From NCBI GenBank assembly GCA_045595605.1, contig JAZOAS010000107.1, positions 1 to 14,747 on the forward strand: a stretch of DNA of 14,747 bases, written 5' to 3'. The DNA comes from SIG480 sp045595605. Lineage in GTDB: Bacteria > Bacillota > Clostridia > Oscillospirales > JAAYXM01. The position numbers and the translations under genes were made by a program. This document shows positions 7,124 through 13,146 of this stretch, piece by piece. Every line of letters starts with the position of its first letter. Within the stretch, counting starts at the first letter, position 1. The notes beneath the pieces are model-generated. The model was not told the origin of the DNA. It worked only from the letters and a program-made list of their open reading frames with translations, and did not search any database.

Positions 7124-7789
7124 TTAATTGTACATTTCAAAACCTTCGAGGAATTCGTCGCGGTATGTCGGAGCTCCGTCGCTTCCGAGCGAGCCTACGC
7201 TTTTTCCTGCCGCGTTTCTTGACTCGCGCTCAGCGCGAAGGAGATTGTCCTTTTCGAGAATGAGCTTTTCCTGGTATGCTTCAATCGGTGTCATTCCGCT
7301 TGAAACTCCCTCAACAAGCTCCGAGAACGCCTCGCGTCTGGAGAGCGTCGGATACTTCTTGAAAAGCTCTGACCACGGCCCTGTAAGACCTAAAGAGTCT
7401 GTTATTCTCTCTATCTGTCGGGCCGCTCTTTCTCTGCCGCCGAATTCACTTCGGTCTTCGTTTTGCATGCCTTCCTGCATCTCCATATACTGTCTGCGGG
7501 AAAGCCCTTCTTTTTCTGCAACCCTGTCGAGGAAGTCGAGCTCACGCTTATATTTCGTGTCGCGCTCCGCAACGACATGGTCGTAGTTCATTCCTTTTTG
7601 TGCGAGAATCCGAGCCTCATCAAGAGTTATGTTCTTCTCCTCGCCGTTGTATTTAATTGTAAGTGTTTCTTCCTCTTTGGCGGTATGGTCGTCGCCAAAG
7701 CTTTCTTCTTCGGAAATATCGTCGCTTTCGAATAGTTTTTCCGGAAGCTCTATTTCCTGCTCCTCTGTCTTGTTGGTTTCATCAAACAC
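7124..7789 (-). CDS. Phage scaffold protein with C-terminal DEFLEGFE motif
   Basis: A 221-residue, highly charged protein placed just before the capsid gene. Residues 43-72 (TLTIKYNGEEKNITLDEA, then AQKGMNYDHV) form the small N-terminal module common in Clostridia phage scaffold proteins. A helical/coiled-coil middle (70-190) follows, then a Gly/Ser linker (195-206) and an acidic-aromatic tail RDEFLEGFEMYN (210-221). Scaffold C-termini commonly bind the capsid protein during assembly, so this tail is the likely capsid-docking peptide. The same tail motif appears in both toxin-like proteins of the window. The start is GTG with GGAGGT (7798-7803) 8 bases upstream. Confidence 0.8.
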   Translation of the reverse strand: MFDETNKTEEQEIELPEKLFESDDISEEESFGDDHTAKEEETLTIKYNGEEKNITLDEARILAQKGMNYDHVVAERDTKYKRELDFLDRVAEKEGLSRRQYMEMQEGMQNEDRSEFGGRERAARQIERITDSLGLTGPWSELFKKYPTLSRREAFSELVEGVSSGMTPIEAYQEKLILEKDNLLRAERESRNAAGKSVGSLGSDGAPTYRDEFLEGFEMYN

Positions 7790-8037
7790 AGCAGAGCACC
7801 TCCGTTCATAATTTTTTCTTTGAAGCGCGAAGACTTACCCTTTAAAGTCGGGTCTCCTTTCAAAACTCTCTGTCATCTCTTGCGCGCTAAAGTGACAGAG
7901 GCTGTTTTGCTTTTCACTCGTCTTTTTTCGCTTCTCTTTTCCGTAAAGCTTCAAAGCTGCCGCCCCTTTCGTATGTGCGCTTACAAAATGGCTTGCGCCG
8001 TGCTTTGCGGCGTCACTTTCTCTTTGTGACGCTGTCT
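7790..8037 (-). promoter_or_regulatory. Long structured 5' leader of the capsid operon
   Basis: About 240 transcribed bases without a convincing gene separate the promoter from the scaffold start. The leader is GC-richer than the promoter and rich in inverted repeats: GCGTCAC/GTGACGC (8026-8032 with 8010-8016), placed at the expected transcript 5' end; CGCCG/CGGCG next to it; and an 8-bp CTCTGTCA/TGACAGAG pair (7868-7875 with 7893-7900). It could stabilise the mRNA or control translation. I do not recognise a known riboswitch. Confidence 0.5.
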
Positions 8038-8092
8038 ATTATAGCACCGATTTTAATTATTTTTTGACAACTTTTTGACAACTTTTTGACAC
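8038..8092 (-). promoter_or_regulatory. Capsid-operon promoter module: three phased TTGTCA sites plus extended -10
   Basis: On the minus strand the order is TGTCA-type sites at 8087-8092 (GTGTCA), 8076-8081 and 8065-8070 (TTGTCA), each 11 bases apart, then 21 bases, then TATAAT (8038-8043) preceded by TGC, an extended -10. A 21-base gap is too long for an ordinary -35, so the repeats look like binding sites for a regulator on one DNA face. An identical layout precedes toxin-like gene B (13040-13094), with an 18-base identical block. Confidence 0.8.
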
Positions 8093-8142
8093 CTTCTTTT
8101 ATCCCCAAAATCAGCTTTTTTTAAAAATTTTAAAATTGGAAG

Positions 8143-8171
8143 TTGACAACCGACAAAATATGTATTATAAT
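8143..8171 (+). promoter_or_regulatory. Consensus sigma-A promoter of the tRNA operon
   Basis: TTGACA (8143-8148), 17 bases, TATAAT (8166-8171): a perfect consensus. The start of transcription should be near 8178, about 20 bases before tRNA-Met. It diverges from the capsid-operon promoter. Confidence 0.9.
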
Positions 8172-8199
8172 AACAAAGCTTCGTTTTGAGGCGTTCTAT

Positions 8200-8276
8200 G
8201 GCGGTGTAGCTCAGTTGGCTAGAGCATTCGGTTCATACCCGAACGGTCACTGGTTCAAGTCCAGCCGCCGCTACCA
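8200..8276 (+). tRNA. tRNA-Met (anticodon CAT), elongator type
   Basis: A 77-base cloverleaf with encoded CCA. The acceptor stem starts GGCGGTG and pairs with CGCCGCT; the D-arm has TAGCTCAGTTGGCTAGAGC, the anticodon loop is TTCATAC and the T-loop TTCAAGT. It lacks the initiator-type GGG/CCC anticodon stem, so elongator Met is likely; a lysidine-modified Ile tRNA cannot be fully excluded. Confidence 0.93.
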
Positions 8277-8311
8277 TAGGCAGGACGGGAACACTCGCCC
8301 TGCCGACAAAC

Positions 8312-8386
8312 GGCCCGTTGGTCAAGCGGTTAAGACACCGCCCTTTCACGGCGGTAACAGGAGTTCGATTCTCCTACGGGTCACCA
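8312..8386 (+). tRNA. tRNA-Glu (anticodon TTC)
   Basis: A 75-base cloverleaf with encoded CCA. The acceptor stem is GGCCCGT/ACGGGTC, the anticodon loop CTTTCAC and the T-loop TTCGATT. It is co-transcribed with tRNA-Met, 35 bases downstream. Confidence 0.95.
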
Positions 8387-8419
8387 AAAAAGCACTTGCA
8401 TTTTTGCAAGTGCTTTTTT
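8386..8419 (+). terminator. Intrinsic terminator of the tRNA operon
   Basis: A 15-bp perfect stem (8386-8400 with 8405-8419) with a TTTT loop, ending in a run of six T, directly after the tRNA-Glu CCA end. Confidence 0.92.
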
Positions 8420-8480
8420 CTGTTATATTTGCCTTCGGCAAATGCATCATATCGACAAAGATAGACCTCACTAATATAAC

Positions 8481-8513
8481 AAAAATACCGTTGCCAAAGG
8501 CAGCGGTATTTTT
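8481..8513 (-). terminator. Intrinsic terminator of fucI
   Basis: A 15-position stem (8481-8495 with 8499-8513, one A-C mismatch on the minus strand) and a 3-base loop, followed by a T-run on the minus strand, 7 bases after the fucI stop. Confidence 0.85.
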
Positions 8514-8520
8514 ATCTTTT

Positions 8521-10323
8521 TTACTTGTACATCGGGCCGTAAACTTCACAAGCGCGGAAGTCTGCGCCTTCCTTATCCATTCCGAAAGCGTTCCATGCGG
8601 CAGGACGGAAGATATCTTCAGTCGGGACATTGTGCATGCAAACCGGAATTCGGAGCATTGAGCAGAGCGTAATGAGGTCGGCACCTATGTGACCGTAGGA
8701 AATTGCGCCGTGGTTTGCGCCCCAGTTATTCATAACTGAGTACGCATTCTCAAACGCGCTTCCGGAAACTCCGTCACAGCGCGGTGCAAACCAGGTGCAC
8801 GGCCAGGTCGGGTTTGTTCTCTCCATAAGCGCATCGGAAACAGCATCGGGGAGATTTACCGTCCAGCCCTCTGCAATCTGCATGACAGGACCGAGACCCT
8901 TTACAAGATTTAAGCGAATCATGGTTACGGGCATCTCTGCGCGGGTTGTGAAGTGTGACGAGAAACCGCCGCCGCGGAAGTTGTCATATCCCGCTTCGCA
9001 CCATACGGTTGCATCGGTCATCTTCTTTATGTCCTCATCCGTAACTTCCCACCACTTCTTCATAACGGCGTTGCCGTTTTCATCACGGCATTCGCCACAG
9101 GCATCAAGGCAAGCAGCACCTGAGTTGAGAAGGTGGATGATTCCGCCGTTTTCCTTTGCCTTTCCTTCAAACTCATAGCCTGTCACGCGCTTTACTGCCT
9201 CAGGTGACCAGTATGTTCTGACATCGGCAAAAATCTGAGCACGGTTTGTGAGAAGCTTTGAGAAGAGCATTGAAATTCCGTTGAGAACATCGTTCTCGGT
9301 TGCGAGGACAATCGGCTCTTTCTTTCCTTCAAAGTCAAACGAGGAGTTTAAAATTGCCTCAGGATAGTCGCAGTTCGGCCAGTGGTCCGTCCACTGACGC
9401 TGACCCTGAAAACCTGCGCAGATTGCGTTGTGTCCGAGCTTTTCTTCTTCAAAGCCGTCGGGAAGGTCGGGGTTACCCATAATGAGGTCTTTTATGATGC
9501 AGTACATCTTGATTGTGAATTCCCACTGTGCATCCTTCTCTTCGCGGGTAAACTTGACGGAATCGGGGTTATCGTCTCTTCCCTCTTTGCAATGCTCGCG
9601 AGTCCACTCAAGAGCTTTTTTCACTTCTTCCTTATTGTAAATTCCCTCTTCCATACGGCGGAGAACTTCAACCTCGTCAACTGACTCAACGCGGAGCCCG
9701 AGATATTCCTCCATAAACGCCTGGTCCATAATCGAGCCACCGATGCCCATGCAGACAGAGCCAATCTGGAGATATGACTTTCCGCGCATTGTTGCAACTG
9801 CAACAGCCGCGCGACCGAAACGGAGGAGCTTTTCCTTTACATCCTCGAGGATGCTTGTGACCTCATCCCTGTCCTGAACCTCGTGACCGTAGATTCCGAA
9901 TGCAGGAAGGCCCTTCTGAGCGTGAGTCGCAAGAACCGATGCGAGATATACAGCACCGGGGCGCTCAGTACCGTTAAAGCCCCAGACGCCTTTTATGGTC
10001 ATCGGGTCGGTATCCATAGTCTCTGAGCCGTAGCACCAGCACGGTGTAACGGTAAGCGTAATGTCAACGCCCTCGCGTCTGAACTTTTCAGCGCACGCCG
10101 CAGACTCGGGAACGCGACCGATTGTGGAATCTGCTATAACCACCTTAACGGGCTCGCCGTTTGAATAACAGAGATTTTCTTCAAAAAGCTTTTTCGCAGC
10201 CTTTGCCATACCCATTGTCTGGTCCTCAAGGCTATCTCGGAGCTTGAGCGCGCCGCCGCGACCGTCAATGACAGGTCTTATTCCGATAACGGGGTATCCG
10301 CCGATAAGAGTTTTATTCGCCAT
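8521..10323 (-). CDS. fucI: L-fucose isomerase
   Basis: A 600-residue protein matching L-fucose isomerase along its whole length. This cytoplasmic, Mn-dependent enzyme converts L-fucose to L-fuculose (and D-arabinose to D-ribulose). Signature blocks include IGIRPVIDGR (13-22), TPCWCYGSETMD (93-104), WGFNGTERPGAVYLAS (114-129), GFQGQRQWTD (304-313), LATENDVLNG (340-349), FADVRTYWSPEA (365-376) and NWGANHGA (533-540). Glu343, Asp367 and His538 match the metal/active-site residues of the E. coli enzyme (Glu337, Asp361, His528). The ATG at 10323 is chosen: AGGAG lies 9 bases upstream, whereas the upstream ATG at 10332 touches it. A divergent AraC-type regulator is next to it. Fuculokinase and aldolase genes are not in the window. 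Confidence 0.96.
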   Translation of the reverse strand: MANKTLIGGYPVIGIRPVIDGRGGALKLRDSLEDQTMGMAKAAKKLFEENLCYSNGEPVKVVIADSTIGRVPESAACAEKFRREGVDITLTVTPCWCYGSETMDTDPMTIKGVWGFNGTERPGAVYLASVLATHAQKGLPAFGIYGHEVQDRDEVTSILEDVKEKLLRFGRAAVAVATMRGKSYLQIGSVCMGIGGSIMDQAFMEEYLGLRVESVDEVEVLRRMEEGIYNKEEVKKALEWTREHCKEGRDDNPDSVKFTREEKDAQWEFTIKMYCIIKDLIMGNPDLPDGFEEEKLGHNAICAGFQGQRQWTDHWPNCDYPEAILNSSFDFEGKKEPIVLATENDVLNGISMLFSKLLTNRAQIFADVRTYWSPEAVKRVTGYEFEGKAKENGGIIHLLNSGAACLDACGECRDENGNAVMKKWWEVTDEDIKKMTDATVWCEAGYDNFRGGGFSSHFTTRAEMPVTMIRLNLVKGLGPVMQIAEGWTVNLPDAVSDALMERTNPTWPCTWFAPRCDGVSGSAFENAYSVMNNWGANHGAISYGHIGADLITLCSMLRIPVCMHNVPTEDIFRPAAWNAFGMDKEGADFRACEVYGPMYK

Positions 10324-10357
10324 AACAAACATCTCCTTATATAATGTTTATATTATG

Positions 10358-10363
10358 ATTATA
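10358..10363 (-). promoter_or_regulatory. Likely -10 of the fucI promoter, without a good -35
   Basis: TATAAT on the minus strand, about 35 bases before the fucI start codon. No convincing -35 is found 16-18 bases upstream, as expected for a promoter that needs an activator such as the divergent AraC protein. It overlaps the araC promoter region. Confidence 0.45.
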
Positions 10364-10366
10364 TCA

Positions 10367-10396
10367 TTGACTTTATCTTAAAACTTGCATTATAAT
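10367..10396 (+). promoter_or_regulatory. Sigma-A promoter of the AraC-type regulator
   Basis: TTGACT (10367-10372), 18 bases, TATAAT (10391-10396). Transcription should begin near 10403, giving a leader of about 35 bases with AGGTG before the ATG at 10438. Confidence 0.7.
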
Positions 10397-10437
10397 ATAA
10401 AAAAGTATAAATATTTTATTTAAACAGGTGAAAATTT

Positions 10438-11241
10438 ATGAATTCTCTCATATTACAGGAAATCGAGCAGCGCGGAACCTCGGATTTTCCTGTTGAATAT
10501 TACTCCGTAACGGATAAGCACCCCCGCTACCATATGCAGATGCACTGGCACAAGGATATCGAGCTTATGAGAGTTACAAAGGGGCGGCTCAACTGTACAA
10601 TAGGCGACCTTTCGTTCTCGCTTTCTGCTGGAGACAGCATGTATATCCCGAGTGGAATAACTCACGGCGCGACGCCCGAGGACTGCGAGTATGAATGTGT
10701 TGTTTTTTCGCCGTCGGTGCTTTATTCCACCCAGAGAATCCGTCAGGCGATAAAGTCACAGATTCTCTACCCCGTCAGGTTTGCGGAAAATGCTGAAATC
10801 GACCGAATCTGCGAGGCTCTGAAAACCCGGTATGAGGGTTATGAATTTGATGTAATAAGCTCGCTTTGCAAAACGGCGGGCGAAGCGCTCAAAAAACAGA
10901 CCGCCTCAGGCTCGCGCGCAAACTCAAGGTCGGAGAAGATAAAGCCCGCGCTCTATTACATACAAAAGAACTTCGGCGAGAAGATTTCTCTTTCACAGCT
11001 TGCCGGAGAATGCGGGATGAGCCCGAATTATTTCTGCAAGCTCTTCCGCGATATTACGGGGCAGACGCCGGTTGAATATATAACGACATACCGCCTCGAA
11101 ATGGCTTCCGAAATGCTCCTTGACGGCGTAAAGGTAACGGATGTCGCATACGACTGCGGTTTTTCCGATTTAAGCTACTTCATCCACATTTTCAGGAAAA
11201 ACCTCGGCATCTCCCCAAAGCAGTATTCAAAAAGAGATTAA
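10438..11241 (+). CDS. AraC-family transcriptional regulator, likely of fucI
   Basis: A 267-residue protein with the usual two-domain layout. Residues about 25-95 form a cupin sensor domain (HMQMHWHKDIELMRVTKG at 32-49, SAGDSMYIPSGITHG at 63-77). Residues about 168-265 form a double helix-turn-helix AraC domain (SLSQLAGECGMSPNYFCKLF, 184-203, and VTDVAYDCGFSDLSYFIHIF, 233-252, with GISPKQY at the end). It probably senses fucose, fuculose or a related sugar and controls fucI, from which it is divergently read across 114 bases. The sugar is inferred from context only. Confidence 0.92.
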   Translation: MNSLILQEIEQRGTSDFPVEYYSVTDKHPRYHMQMHWHKDIELMRVTKGRLNCTIGDLSFSLSAGDSMYIPSGITHGATPEDCEYECVVFSPSVLYSTQRIRQAIKSQILYPVRFAENAEIDRICEALKTRYEGYEFDVISSLCKTAGEALKKQTASGSRANSRSEKIKPALYYIQKNFGEKISLSQLAGECGMSPNYFCKLFRDITGQTPVEYITTYRLEMASEMLLDGVKVTDVAYDCGFSDLSYFIHIFRKNLGISPKQYSKRD

Positions 11242-11272
11242 AAAACAGGGCAAGGGAATTTTCCCTTGCCCT
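11241..11272 (-). terminator. Terminator of the toxin B/lipoprotein operon
   Basis: A perfect 12-bp stem (11247-11258 with 11261-11272) is followed on the minus strand by G and a run of T. It lies 13 bases beyond the lipoprotein stop and touches the araC stop codon. On the plus strand it lacks a T-run, so it serves araC poorly, if at all. Confidence 0.82.
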
Positions 11273-11285
11273 ATCTGCTTGTTAG

Positions 11286-11765
11286 TCACTCTAAAAGCTC
11301 CGAAACATTTTCAATTTCGCCGAATTCTTCAAGAAAGTCCTCTTTCGTCATCTTTTCAAACCGCAAGGTTGGAAGCTCGCCGCCGAAGAAGTTTATGGGG
11401 TCGTGTTCTGCCTCGAATTCAAAATATTCTCCATAATATTTTGTGTGTCCCCAAAAACCGTCACTGCGTGTAGCAGTATCCCATAACTTTTCTTCCACAA
11501 AACAACTTATTGTATTAAGTTCCTCGTGCATATAAAAACACAAAAATTTGTTTTCTTTCGTAATGTATCCTTTAAGACAAGGATATCCGCCTGATAATTC
11601 TTCTTTATCTACTACAAAATATGAAAAGGGTTCCTTGCAAACCCATATAAATTGAACATCTTCCTCGTTCATTCCCGGAAGATATTCCGGACGATCAGAA
11701 ATGCACCCGGAAAACAGTGAAAGAAAAAAGCAGAGTAAACCAAAGACAGCTACGCGCATTTTCAT
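11286..11765 (-). CDS. Lipoprotein, candidate immunity protein for toxin B
   Basis: A 159-residue protein with a lipoprotein signal peptide: MKMR, a hydrophobic core (5-17) and the lipobox-like FSGC with Cys21, so the mature part is anchored outside the cytoplasmic membrane. The mature domain is acidic and aromatic (for example FFGGELPTLRFEKM) and I recognise no family. It starts 7 bases after the stop of the protease-fold gene and shares its terminator, so the two are co-transcribed. Size, acidity, coupling and anchoring fit an immunity protein. That role is inference. Confidence 0.7.
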   Translation of the reverse strand: MKMRVAVFGLLCFFLSLFSGCISDRPEYLPGMNEEDVQFIWVCKEPFSYFVVDKEELSGGYPCLKGYITKENKFLCFYMHEELNTISCFVEEKLWDTATRSDGFWGHTKYYGEYFEFEAEHDPINFFGGELPTLRFEKMTKEDFLEEFGEIENVSELLE

Positions 11766-11772
11766 ATAGTTA

Positions 11773-12909
11773 TCAACCTTTCTTTATACAGTGCAGAACA
11801 AGCGGAACACGGTTATTTTTAATTAAATACTCGTTTAAAGAATTTACATCTAATACTCTTCTCCCGTTTTCATTATATATCCTGTATTTACCGTTGTCGA
11901 GCTTATCTACAGAAACTGTATGGATCATATTAGTAGCCTTATCTGAATTCCAGAAACTGATAATGTATGTATCGGCCTCGGGGATATTGAGGTTGTAGAT
12001 TTTCTTATCGCCTGTAAAAGTTTCAACCTGATATCCCTGTTTCTTAAAATAATCGTTGATAGCATACGGACTTGTACCAAATGCTCCGAACAAAACCTGA
12101 CCGTCAGTTTCGAAATCTTTTGCGATATCCCTTATATCTCTTCTGTCCCTAAGGCTTACAAGAGCATTGTTTACCGCTATAATTTCGCAACCGTTTTGAT
12201 TAAATGTCCCGGTTCCATACCGTATTTTCCCCGATTGAGAACCTCGGACATTCTGATCATTGATATAACCGCTGTCCGCTTCATACACACTCAAATCTAT
12301 TTTTTGATTTTCTTTATGGTTTACATTAGCAAGTATCTGATGTGTAAGATCGGTTGGGATCGTTCTAAATGGATAATCTTGTGAAATGTCCGACACTTTA
12401 AAGAAAGCATTCGTTACATCGTCAAAAATGCCTTTTTCATTTGCCCAGGCGCTTGCATTGTTGATAATTTCTTTACCTTTTTCTTTTGTTTTTTTAAGTG
12501 TAGCTGTTGCACCTGATTTTACCGAACCAAGCGTGCTTTCCCAAAGGTTCTCATCTTTTGATGTTTGATTAAACCCTTCAAGAAACGGGTCGCTCTGCGG
12601 GGTCCAGTTTCGCTTATCCGCGTTTTCTCGGATTTTCGCAAACCTCTCTTTTCGCTCCTGTTCTTTTCTCTGCCGCTCTTGTTCTCTTTTTTCGCCATAC
12701 GGGTCATCAAAGCCTTCCAAGAAATCATCCTTTTTCTGATTTGTTGGTTTGTTTGAGGTCTTGGTTGCGGAGTTGAGAATAGCATCTCTTTCTTCTTTGA
12801 CTTCTTCTCGTTCAATTTCTATTCCTGTTCCGAAGTCGTAATAGTACCTTTGGTTTTTGTTTTTTAATAGTGGGTTCTCATAAAGCCACTTGTTGTTTGA
12901 ATTATTCAT
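11773..12909 (-). CDS. Papain/C39-like cysteine-protease-fold protein B with two FLEGF tags, candidate capsid cargo toxin
   Basis: A 378-residue protein without signal peptide or membrane segment. Its N-terminal half is charged and probably disordered or helical, and holds DDFLEGFD (61-68) and DPFLEGFN (107-114), both near copies of the scaffold protein's tail. Residues 73-100 are a Glu/Lys/Arg-rich helix. Residues about 230-378 look like a papain/C39-type fold: NQNGCEIIAVNNAL with Cys241, FGTSPYAINDYF (277-288), NMIHTVSV with His330, and YRIYNENG with Asn346. This gives a Cys-His-Asn triad candidate. ATG at 12909 has AAGGAG 7 bases upstream. A lipoprotein gene follows after 7 bases. It may be a protease or transferase-like toxin; a capsid-associated protease is an alternative. 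Confidence 0.7.
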   Translation of the reverse strand: MNNSNNKWLYENPLLKNKNQRYYYDFGTGIEIEREEVKEERDAILNSATKTSNKPTNQKKDDFLEGFDDPYGEKREQERQRKEQERKERFAKIRENADKRNWTPQSDPFLEGFNQTSKDENLWESTLGSVKSGATATLKKTKEKGKEIINNASAWANEKGIFDDVTNAFFKVSDISQDYPFRTIPTDLTHQILANVNHKENQKIDLSVYEADSGYINDQNVRGSQSGKIRYGTGTFNQNGCEIIAVNNALVSLRDRRDIRDIAKDFETDGQVLFGAFGTSPYAINDYFKKQGYQVETFTGDKKIYNLNIPEADTYIISFWNSDKATNMIHTVSVDKLDNGKYRIYNENGRRVLDVNSLNEYLIKNNRVPLVLHCIKKG

Positions 12910-13037
12910 AATAATTCTCCTTAATTATACTATAGCTGTATTGCAAAAGCAATACAAACGGATGCTCTGCGCACAAGGAGCGACCAAAATGAATGCGCAC
13001 AAATTCATAACAGTTCACTCAAAAGCATCACTGTTAT
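12910..13037 (-). promoter_or_regulatory. Leader of toxin B with two hairpins
   Basis: About 125 bases lie between the promoter and the toxin B start. An 8-bp inverted repeat, ATAACAGT/ACTGTTAT (13007-13014 with 13030-13037, 15-base loop), sits at the expected transcript start. A second perfect 8-bp hairpin (12937-12944 with 12949-12956, 4-base loop) lies about 20 bases before the ribosome site. A 9-base direct repeat TGCGCACAA occurs at 12968-12976 and 12994-13002. The first could be an operator or a 5' stabiliser; the second may tune translation. Confidence 0.5.
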
Positions 13038-13039
13038 AA

Positions 13040-13094
13040 ATTTTAGCACTTATTTAATTTCGTGCTTGACAAAAAAATGACAACTTTTTGACAA
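13040..13094 (-). promoter_or_regulatory. Toxin B promoter module: three phased TTGTCA sites plus extended -10
   Basis: On the minus strand TTGTCA occurs at 13089-13094, 13078-13083 and 13067-13072, exactly 11 bases apart. After 21 bases comes TAAAAT (13040-13045) preceded by TGC. Site number, phasing, 21-base gap and extended -10 equal those of the capsid-operon promoter. An inverted repeat AGCAC/GTGCT (13045-13049 with 13062-13066) lies in the gap. Confidence 0.8.
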
Positions 13095-13095
13095 C

Positions 13096-13128
13096 AAAAA
13101 CGATCTGCGGAAATTCCGGAGAGCGTTT
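13096..13128 (-). terminator. Intrinsic terminator of sahH
   Basis: A 15-position stem (13098-13112 with 13114-13128, two mismatches) is followed on the minus strand by CGTTTTTG. It lies 18 bases after the sahH stop and directly next to the TTGTCA repeats, so those repeats belong to the downstream toxin gene. Confidence 0.75.
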
Positions 13129-13146
13129 GATTTAACATGATTTGAG

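Noticed and set aside
7820..8029. 69-residue open frame on the plus strand opposite the capsid-operon leader
   Set aside because: No ribosome site, Cys/Leu/Phe-rich composition with no family resemblance, and it lies entirely across leader inverted repeats.
8200..8386. tRNA genes as attachment site of an integrated element
   Set aside because: The tRNA 3' ends point away from the capsid block, no duplicated tRNA 3' end is seen on the other side, and there is no integrase in the window.
8143..8661. 172-residue open frame on the plus strand
   Set aside because: It runs straight through two tRNAs, their terminator and the fucI terminator.
11286..11340. EDFLEEFG near the end of the lipoprotein as another capsid tag
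   Set aside because: The central Gly is missing, the protein is exported and anchored, and an acidic helix can give this by chance; kept only as a curiosity.
12924..12929. TATAAT just before toxin B as its promoter -10
   Set aside because: It abuts the AAGGAG ribosome site, so transcription would start past it.
13042..13070. CIRCE-like (HrcA) operator before toxin B
   Set aside because: TTAGCACTT matches one half well, but the other half is poor and the spacer is 8 rather than 9 bases; it is absent from the capsid promoter.
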